Origin: Phoronis ovalis
Lineage: Eukaryota; Phoronida; Phoronidae
Assembly: GCA_028565635.1 (NCBI GenBank)
Contig: JAOXYB010067390.1
Coordinates: forward strand, 1 to 10,138
Length of the DNA: 10,138 nucleotides
Direction: 5' to 3'
The stretch's first letter is position 1, and every line of letters begins with the position of its first letter. A model generated the notes under the pieces. It was not told where the DNA came from, made no database searches, and was given only the letters and a program-made list of their open reading frames with translations. This document shows positions 1-8,100 of the stretch, one piece after another. Position numbers and translations under genes: made by a program.

Positions 1-70
1 CAATTCCTTTCGCTCAAATAGCCAATTTAAACAGCGTACAATGATGATTCTTCGAATCGTCGTTGTCTTG

Positions 71-198
71 TTTTTAAATTAAAATGGGTGAAAGCCCTTA
101 AAAACTGAGTCAGTTGGCCTGTTCTTTTATTTTTTTAAAAAGTTTTAATGGACCAAAGCCCTTACAAACCGAGTTGGTTGGCTTCTTTTTTTTAGTGT
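71..198. repeat. Degenerate tandem duplication, period 64 bp, two copies
   Basis: The 10-mer AAAGCCCTTA occurs at 91-100 and again at 155-164, exactly 64 bp apart. The flanks match as well: AATGG before it, and an A-rich run followed by GAGT, GGTTGG/AGTTGG and a T-rich tract after it. The copies have diverged at several positions. It is a simple local duplication with no coding meaning that I can see. Confidence 0.75.
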
Positions 199-342
199 TA
201 ATAATAACAAAAGTGAAAACATCAAAATTTGAAGTGGTCACACCCAATAAACAAGGTTTCTTTTTGGTCTGGTCTTATGTTATAAATTATTTTTCTTTAT
301 TCAGTTGAATTTATAATGGCAGTTATAATGATGGTGATCGCA

Positions 343-357
343 TTTGTTTATTTACAG
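343..357 (+). promoter_or_regulatory. Likely 3' splice site upstream of the GT31 start codon
   Basis: A T-rich tract runs into TTTACAG, with the AG at 356-357. The in-frame TAA at 359-361 follows immediately, and the ATG comes 28 nt after the AG. This is the usual layout of a gene whose whole coding region sits in one exon behind a noncoding 5' exon. The upstream donor was not identified. Confidence 0.5.
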
Positions 358-385
358 ATAAAAGTGTTGTCAAAGAAGGTCCAAT

Positions 386-1456
386 ATGGCATTTTATCGC
401 AAAATCTTTCGCTGGAAAATCACAGTTAAAAACGTTTGTAAATTTTCCATATTAATTATGGTCATCTACATAACACTTAGCGCATATTCTACAATCGTTA
501 CAGAACGAGGAATTTATGCTATGGGAATAATTCACTATTTATTGCAAACTTTGGAACAGTATCCTGTGAAGACATCCTTGCTAAGACAATCAGTAGAAAA
601 TATCAAGATGGGTTTAAAACCACCCGCTGATGCTTTGAATCAAAATTCATTTAATTATGTACTGAATTGTGATGACAAGTGCAAACCCAGTGATGAAGGA
701 CAGCCATTTTTGATATTTTTAGTAAAATCTAAAACGAGCCATTTTGATCAGAGACAAGCTATACGCAAAACATGGGGACAAGAATATTTATCATCAAGAC
801 ATTTAGTACGAACTGTGTTTTTATTAGGCTTACCAACAAATGAACAGATGAAGCTAGCAAGAGAAAAACAAGAAAAGATTTTAGAAGAGTCTAATGCATA
901 TGGTGATATTGTCCAACAAGACTTTATTGATTCTTATTATAACAACACTATTAAATTGATGATGGGTTTTTACTGGGTTTCCGAATATTGTGCTAACACT
1001 AACTTTGTCATATTTTGCGATGACGACATGTATATACATCCCTATAATTTGTTAAATCTACTGTTACAACCTGATATACAATCAATGCAATATCTATATA
1101 TGGGTTATGTGCCATTTTTGCCAAGACCTGTACGAGACAAAGATAACAAGTGGTTCATTTCTAAAAAAAACTATCCATCGGTACTTTATGCGCCATATGC
1201 AACAACTGGATGCATGATACTGAATCGAAATATGATAGAAGATTTCACATTGGGCATGTCGTTTACAAAACTACTTCCATTTGACGATATATTTTTTGGT
1301 ATTGTGGCTTGGAAGTTGGGTATTATACCAACGCATAATCATAATGTGTATTCATATAGAGTTGATTTTAATGACAGATATCAGACTTTAATAGCTACTC
1401 ATGGTTCATTTACAGGAAAAGATATTGAAAATATATGGAACCAAGCTAAATTATAA
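386..1456 (+). CDS. brn-like: Brainiac-like beta-1,3-glycosyltransferase (GT31 family)
   Basis: Complete 356-residue type II Golgi enzyme of the GT31 beta-1,3-galactosyl/N-acetylglucosaminyltransferase family, which adds a beta-1,3-linked sugar from a UDP-sugar. In the sequence: a short basic cytosolic tail (1-19), one membrane anchor (about 20-38), a stem, and then the catalytic domain. The family motifs appear in order: RQAIRKTWG (123-131), FLLG (145-148), YGDIVQQDF (172-180) followed by the conserved glycosylation sequon NNT (186-188), the metal-binding DDD in FCDDDMYI (212-214), the YAPY-ATTGC segment (268-275) and FDDIFFGIVAWKLGI (299-313), which replaces the EDVxxG of other members. FDDxxxGIVA-K-GI and the C-terminal IA-H...-W- pattern are closest to Drosophila brainiac, a GlcNAc transferase of glycosphingolipids. 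The donor and acceptor cannot be read from sequence. The start is fixed by an in-frame TAA at 359-361. The coding region has no introns, as is common in this family, and lies antisense to SETD3. Confidence 0.95.
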   Translation: MAFYRKIFRWKITVKNVCKFSILIMVIYITLSAYSTIVTERGIYAMGIIHYLLQTLEQYPVKTSLLRQSVENIKMGLKPPADALNQNSFNYVLNCDDKCKPSDEGQPFLIFLVKSKTSHFDQRQAIRKTWGQEYLSSRHLVRTVFLLGLPTNEQMKLAREKQEKILEESNAYGDIVQQDFIDSYYNNTIKLMMGFYWVSEYCANTNFVIFCDDDMYIHPYNLLNLLLQPDIQSMQYLYMGYVPFLPRPVRDKDNKWFISKKNYPSVLYAPYATTGCMILNRNMIEDFTLGMSFTKLLPFDDIFFGIVAWKLGIIPTHNHNVYSYRVDFNDRYQTLIATHGSFTGKDIENIWNQAKL

Positions 1457-1620
1457 ATTACGTGTACAATCAACAGAAGCAGTACTTCAGGCTGATGAAG
1501 ATCATTAGATGTATATATGTGTTTTAATAATTACTTGTATATCCAGGTACTTTCATTTTGTATGTTTTGCATTCCAACAGAATGAGTAAATAATAAACTA
1601 TCTCTGTTAATATGTATAAA
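1457..1620 (+). other. 3' UTR of the GT31 gene
   Basis: Noncoding sequence after the TAA stop. An AATAAA at 1592-1597 lies 136 nt past the stop and is followed by a T/GT-rich stretch suited to cleavage and polyadenylation. The exact cleavage site is inferred, not seen. Confidence 0.55.
1592..1597 (+). terminator. Canonical poly(A) signal AATAAA
   Basis: This is the first canonical hexamer downstream of the GT31 stop codon. It has GT/T-rich sequence (TCGTTTTCCTCGTGTGCTC) about 25-40 nt further on, the expected arrangement for a plus-strand polyadenylation site. Confidence 0.6.
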
Positions 1621-1736
1621 TTCGTTTTCCTCGTGTGCTCATTGTCTACAGTATATAGCTGTCTAGAAAAACTAGCAAGTCATAAATTATGACATACTCA
1701 ATCAGACATAACAGGTTTGCTAAAATAATGAGATAC

Positions 1737-1931
1737 TCAGAAAAAGGCATTCTTCACTAGCTTCACACCAAATAACAAGCCTTCTGTGCATTCAGTAAAC
1801 ACTCCATTACCAATGCTATAGTAAAACAATAAAATTGCTGACATGCTTAATATACCAACCCGTGTTGACTTATCCAAGACATAGCAACCAGGTGATACTG
1901 CTGCCACCCTAGCATTATTGTTTTTAATATA
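1737..1931 (-). other. Unexplained 64-codon open segment next to the last SETD3 exon
   Basis: On the minus strand, TTTTCAG (AG at 1933-1932) is followed by 64 open codons and a TGA at 1739-1737. The conceptual peptide includes NARVAAVSPGCYVLDKSTRV and GNGVFTECTEGLLFGVKL. I do not recognise it. Only 44 nt (1932-1975), beginning GTAAG and ending TTTTCAG, separate it from SETD3 exon 1976-2150. Splicing there would put this frame out of phase: SETD3 would end after two more codons (Val-Tyr-stop). A KS.R...VF...TE pattern faintly recalls the start of the SETD3 C-terminal domain, so a decayed or alternative exon is possible. So is chance or a repeat. Confidence 0.2.
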
Positions 1932-1975
1932 CTGAAAATCTTATTTATCCTATTAACTAAACAATATTCACTTAC

Positions 1976-2150
1976 CTAGTTTTATTCTTAAATTATCATG
2001 TACATTCTCTAGATACACAAAGCCACTATGTACCAGAAATTCAGCATTTGTTCTAGCACCGTAGAAAATTTTAACTTGGTCACCTTCTTTGAAATCTTGG
2101 AAAGCATAGCATACACTGCAATTCTTTTCTAGATCAAAGTCTGTAGTGAT
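1976..2150 (-). CDS. SETD3: SETD3 exon: end of SET domain
   Basis: 175 nt between TTTCATTAG (AG 2152-2151) and the donor G|GTAAG (GT 1975-1974). It begins in phase 0 and ends after one base of a codon. It encodes ITTDFDLEKN... through CYAFQDFKEGDQVKIFYG and TNAEFLVHSGF, ending RIKLG. The YG pair at 2063-2058 is the catalytic-tyrosine region of SET enzymes, and the following Arg (2054-2052) and Asn match SETD3. The donor is a strong U2-type site, so the transcript continues to an exon not identified here. Confidence 0.93.
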
Positions 2151-5100
2151 CTAATGAAAAAAGTGAATATAAAAGTGTCGTAACAATAACAATTCCTTTA
2201 CAAAAAAAAACGTTTCTAAGCAGTCATTTTATACCTGTTAACGCATACACAAGAAGCAGCTATTGTCACACAGAGAAATTTCTGCCCCCTGTGATCTCAT
2301 GGTTGAAACGAAAATTATCAGTTTCCCAACTCCATCATCATGAAGACTGTACGCAGTCGAGAGGTGTGATTATAATATCGAAGTAATATGTAGCAGCAAC
2401 CTACACATTTTCATATCATTTACATACAAAGATAGGCTTAGGGTGTAAACTACATAGCATTTAGTAACAATGAGCAGATTAATTCACAACCATCTCTCGC
2501 AGTTTTGTTGCACTAGTGGAAAAATGAAACAATATACGTAGCATATACTTTGATGCTGGTCTCGTAATATCATTTTGTATTTACTGTACCTGTCCATTGC
2601 AGTGATTGCACATGTCCCAGTACGGTATAAGGGCATTTATCATCTGTTCTCCACTTTCATTTGGTATCTGGTTTTGCCTGGTCATTACAGCAGATACAGC
2701 CCACCTGTAATGAAAAAAAATCGTGGAAATGTCAATATTGTTAAGGCAGGACAATCAAAAGCTGTCCTTAGATAAATTTACAAAACATGCCTCGCATATA
2801 TTTAAACAGAAATTGACCCATTTGAAGTCTATTTTAACTTTTCAATAAAAATCTAATCACAAATTATTAAATGATCAAAATGCATGTGATGGTATTCAAA
2901 AGATGGAATTATGCTGACACATTGTTTTGTACGAACATTTTTTAACTAAAAAAAAATCAAACAAGATAGCATTTGATTCAAATCTAAGTCTATTGTGACC
3001 CTTTGGAAAACACACCGAAGCCATGACTGCCATTCAAATAAGTAGTGTATTTGTTCTCAATAATTATTCATTTTTCACAAACTTGGAAATAACATAAAAG
3101 GTATCAAGCAAGTTTCTGCATTGATAGATTTTTAACAGAAATTAAAATAAAATGGATATTTGCTCAACCTTACTAGAAAATAAATTAATTTGTACAAAGA
3201 AGAGTAAATTTCACAATTATAATAGGTGTTGGAAAGTACAAAGAGAACAATGCTCCAAAACACCTAACATAACAGAAAGTTACACGGTAAATATATACTG
3301 AACTGGCTAAACAAGAGCACAACAATATGAAGATAAACTGCATTAAGGGCGGTGTCTTTCATTTGTAACTATATACTTTTCTTCTATTGTTTGCAATATT
3401 TACCAGAAAAACTTATTTTGCCATTTTCTTTCTTGTTAAAATAATAAACGTACTTATTGATGATAGGAGTAAAATAACGTTTGCACAATAATTGGTCAAT
3501 ATAATTAATTTTAACTCTTTTTATTCATTATAATGTGTTTCTGATAAAGTGCCAATTTTTATCTTTGGAGCTGGATGCAGATACCCAGTTTAGAATATTT
3601 TTTTGTAAATATTTATTTCCGTTTGATTTTTTTGTAATAGAGGTAGATATTCAATGTAAATGCAATGTATGCATAAGATCCAGACAAACTTCTAAACAGT
3701 TTTAAATTATACCAGAACATTCTATTACATCTCCCCTCTAAGTGGAATCTTCCAAATTTTGTAGACCAACTGAATAAAATTCATTTCGACAACTATCATT
3801 CTAATATGTGGCAAAAAGAATTAGTTTTACCTATTTGTCATAAATATTCATAGAACAAATATATTATGTTTGCCAAGACTGAAGACATATCCAATTGATG
3901 CTATTGTACATGCCAGTATAATAATTATAAGGTAAGCAAAATATTTTCCAAAAGAACAAAAAATTTCAAGATTGAAACTTTTTTATAAAAGCCTCACAGA
4001 CAGTACAGTACATCTCATTTCCAGTTGTTTCAATTTTATTTTTAATTTTCAGACCATGTACATGTATTTTCAGAATACAAATTTGGCAGTCAGTACCTAT
4101 GCAGCAACTGTATTTCATTTATTTGCTACATTTGTTTACCAACCTTTTTATCTCACATCTCATTTTGTGGTTGCACTCATGATTATGCTAATTTTGCATT
4201 GTATTCCACTAAATCGGTTTAAACAGTCTGCCATTATGGCTAATTAACCATTTTGGAATGCTCACTTGTGGTCAACATAATTCAGTAATAATCAAAGAAA
4301 ATGACAGACACAGGTAATAACTTGAGCTTATTTGTGAAATTATTCAGTTTTCATATAGTTTTCATTCACCTATTGTGCTGTTGATTAAAGCAAACCAGTT
4401 TGAACAAAAACTATCAATCAGAATTTTTATGTCAGTGGTGTGAGAAAACACATTCACTTATGCATAATTCATTTTAGAATTTAAAACATTACTGTTAGTA
4501 GATTTAGAATGAACATTCTCTGATTTTCTCTAGGAATCAACGTCTCAAAAAACAGATTTGACAACGGGGTAAGTTACACAAATTGATGACATGGAAGCAT
4601 TCAACAAAATAGTGCTGGGAAAATTTGTCATAACATTACATATTGCGTTGATATTGTTTGAAAATGAAGGCACAGCACAACTTATAATTGGAGGAGACAT
4701 ACAACCAGTACATTTTACGACAATAACAGTATCAATTAGCAGTTTTTATAATACAAGTCACAAAAACAATGGGAACACAACTGAAAAGAGTAAAGACAGT
4801 ACTACTCCATGGTTTGTTCTTTCAAGTTCGCCAGCTGAGAGTACAGTTTCACAGAGTGTGAGTAACAACATAATGCAGACAAAATCTACAACAAATTATG
4901 GAAACAAGACTCCCTCTACTACTACAGGTGTTACATATACAAGTTTACATACCAAGGCCGTGAGTGCTACAAATAGGTCCGACAGAAAAACAAGTAAATC
5001 ACGTGAAGAAACAGTGACCAATTTTTGGACTATACACGTCACAGAGAATGGCACAGATTCAACTACCAAATATAAAGTCAGTACCGATATTAAAATGACT

Positions 5101-8100
5101 AAATGGCCTTTCAGTGAAGATACACAAAAGACACAATTACTTAAGGAAACGACATCAGATAAACAGGAGAGTACAACTGCCCACTCTATAGTGAAATTTC
5201 AGACAACAACTGAGAAAAAAACAATTGAAATAAGCACATTTCCAGAAACAGTACTTTCAACACAAAAGGTAATTAACCAATCAGGTGAACAACAAACAAC
5301 AACACATGGGGATCATATACAACTTGTTATAACTCAAAAGTTATTTACTACAGGGTTTCCAACTGAAGTGTATGGAGAATATACTACAAATTCAAATGAT
5401 TCTTTAATAATTGGATTATCTGTGGGAGGCATTATTTTAATCATCATTTTTGTAGTTGTGTTAGTGATGGTACGGTATACGTACAAATGGAATGCGTCAA
5501 GAAGGGAAACCGAGCTTGTACTACTCACTGAGTTTAAGGCTTTTTAATTACAAGCTTAAACTTAATAGTTTTCATTACACTTGTCAATACTGATAAAATG
5601 TCAAACAAACAATTGAACCTTAGCATATTTAATAACAAATAGTGGCTAATCAAAATGTATTCATACATTTTTATTTTAGTAACCAGATAAAATGTTGATA
5701 GCATTGAGATAAACTTGTTCCAGTCACAATATATATAATAACATGCAGAATATATGCAAACAAGCCTCATGAACACCTGTCTGGAAATATACTTTTACAT
5801 TTTTGGAAGAACAAAATATCACACTACGCTTAACATATTTGAATCAGAATCTTAGCGAAAATTCTTTAGATAATTAGTACAATTTTGGAAAACTTTCACT
5901 TATAATCAACATGCATTTAGTTTGTAATATGTTTTGTGACAAATTGTAAAGATTGTGATCCTTGAATTCCTTGAAAAAAATATTATAGTTACAAGTAGTT
6001 TTACATTTGTTTTTATTCTTTAGTTGTCAACAGCAACATTAAACTTGTAAAAGAAGCAAAAAAAAAACAGCAGATGTTTAAATTGTTTAAAAACAAAAAT
6101 TAAAAAGTTCTTACCTGTAATCCTCAAAACAAAATGATTTTTTTAAAGGCAATCTGGCAGCATCATTGTGGCTCTGAAAAACAGATACTTAGTTAAGATT
6201 TCACGTTTCTTTTTAAGTTCTAAACCACATGTCAAGTAACAATTCTATTTATCATTTTTTATTTAATACTGCTGATAAGCAAATTTCACAATACATGCTA
6301 TGGATATTAAATCATTGACCCTGATTTTAGTTCGTTTTTCTTAATTTTAAACTAACATACTGAATTTAAAACCTGAACTAATGTTGAAATCTTTTTGACT
6401 CATTCACAGTCTTTGTCAATCAGAAGAATTGCGGGGGAAAGTAATCTGACTAGTGTCATGCTGAATAGATTAAAGTTAGGGTTCCTGCAGTTTTCAATAT
6501 ACAAGGCATAATATTAGCCGAATGACAGTAATGCCTAACAAGTGTGTAATGTCAATCTTCCATCATGTGCTTCTTATTGCTTATAAACAATTTATTCTCA
6601 CTAAAATTCCTCCTACTCGGACCATCTTTCCATGTCCTCGCATAAATTTCCGGCAACGCAGATGAATGCAGGATACACAAACCACATTGTCATAAATTTA
6701 TACGAGTACAAGGAGGAAAGACTAAATAGGAGGAATGTTGGTGAGAAAATCAGGAAAGTGTTATTATCAATGTTCCCAACCTATCATCTCAGCAGGTTAT
6801 CGCAAGGCACAAAGATGCATGATCACACATTAATAAACAACATTTTATTTCTTGTAAAACATGTCAGAGGCATCGTGTACAAATATACATTTTGGAAAAC
6901 ATTTAATTCAACACTATAAATAACAGGATTTGCGAGGTAAATAATAATCTATTCAAATTAGTCTTTAAGACAATGGTTCATAAACATATACTTTGTGTGT
7001 TATGAAAATCAATCATGCGGTGATAATTGGTTGGGACCATAGCATCAGAGATGGGAGAAATAGGTATGCGATGAAGAATTGACGGCGCATGTACATGATG
7101 GTTGGGTGGGTTTGTATGAGAGGAACAACACAAGTTGGCAACAATAAGTTTTGTTAATGGCACCAATTATTGTCAACTAATAATAATTCCATGTTTTTAC
7201 CATTTATATTCAGAAGGTATCAAATTTATCTGTGCTATGTGACTAATGATGATTAAACTGGCAAGCTGTATAATTGATAAAAATGCGTATGCTCTTAACT
7301 TGCAGGAAACCAAGAGTTTCATAAACTTTCATGTTTTAAGAGTGTCTGCTTACCTGAAAAAGCTTGTAAAAATAAGCATATTGTCTAGCAATGTTTCTAA
7401 ACTGAGAAATTATATCACCTGAAAATAGAAAAAATACATGCATTGTCATTCTTTTGTCAACAACTTGAAAAGATTGCATTCCTGGTTATAAATATCAAGT
7501 GTCCTGCATATTCATACACCATTCATAATCCACTCACATGAAAACAACATGTAAAGGTTCTCAATCTGTGTCACTTGATGTGCATAGCTAACAAATTCAA
7601 TGTATAACATAATACAAAATGGACAACCACAGCTGAAAATGTTCCTCGAAATGTTTTGTCTTACCTGTAATGGGATTTTTTGATCTATCTGAAATGAAGC
7701 TCTCCTGGGCATAGACAAAAGTTGACAACAGGCATTTACATTTATTAGTTTTGAGTTATTTAAAAGAACAGTCAGAATGCATTTTCAGTTTAATTAAATG
7801 CAAGAATTTTGATTGTATCTATTCCTTTATTATGTCAAAGTATAAAATGCTTCCTTTATCCAGAAATAGAAACACCTGGAAATAAAATCTTTATAAATAT
7901 AAACCCATCAATACAAGCCTTCCTAAAATCATAGCTTTGCCTAAATTAGATACAATTATGTATAAGTTACTTACTTAGCACTGGTGACCCTTTTAAACAC
8001 TGAAGCTCATCAGGTGTAAAATACAATGGTGTAGTGAATTTTGACGGCAAATTTTCTGGAATCGTTGTTAGGAAATATTAAAATACACATACGTAATTTC

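Larger units (their letters stand above)
1..357. other. 5' flank / probable intron before the glycosyltransferase gene
   Basis: No coding exon is recognisable here. An open frame on the plus strand at 114-308 is low-complexity and runs through the 64-bp duplication and T-rich tracts, so I do not call it a gene. The stretch ends in a plausible 3' splice site, so at least its right part is probably an intron in the 5' UTR of the gene at 386. Confidence 0.5.

Noticed and set aside
114-308. Plus-strand 64-codon frame at the left edge
   Set aside because: It lies over the 64-bp duplication and T tracts, and an in-frame stop and a splice acceptor separate it from the GT31 start.
2575-2775. Plus-strand 66-codon frame
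   Set aside because: It is an antisense shadow of the SETD3 exon at 2590-2704, whose minus-strand translation matches the family closely.
3972-4247. Plus-strand 91-codon hydrophobic frame
   Set aside because: The Phe/Leu/Ile/Tyr-rich composition is what T-rich intron DNA gives. There is no domain, no clear context and no supporting neighbours.
6978-7166. Minus-strand 62-codon frame in a less AT-rich patch
   Set aside because: No recognisable motif and no splice context linking it to SETD3.
7512-7718. Minus-strand 68-codon frame overlapping the candidate microexon
   Set aside because: It reads through both splice sites and has no protein-like features. The conserved SETD3 exons flank it.
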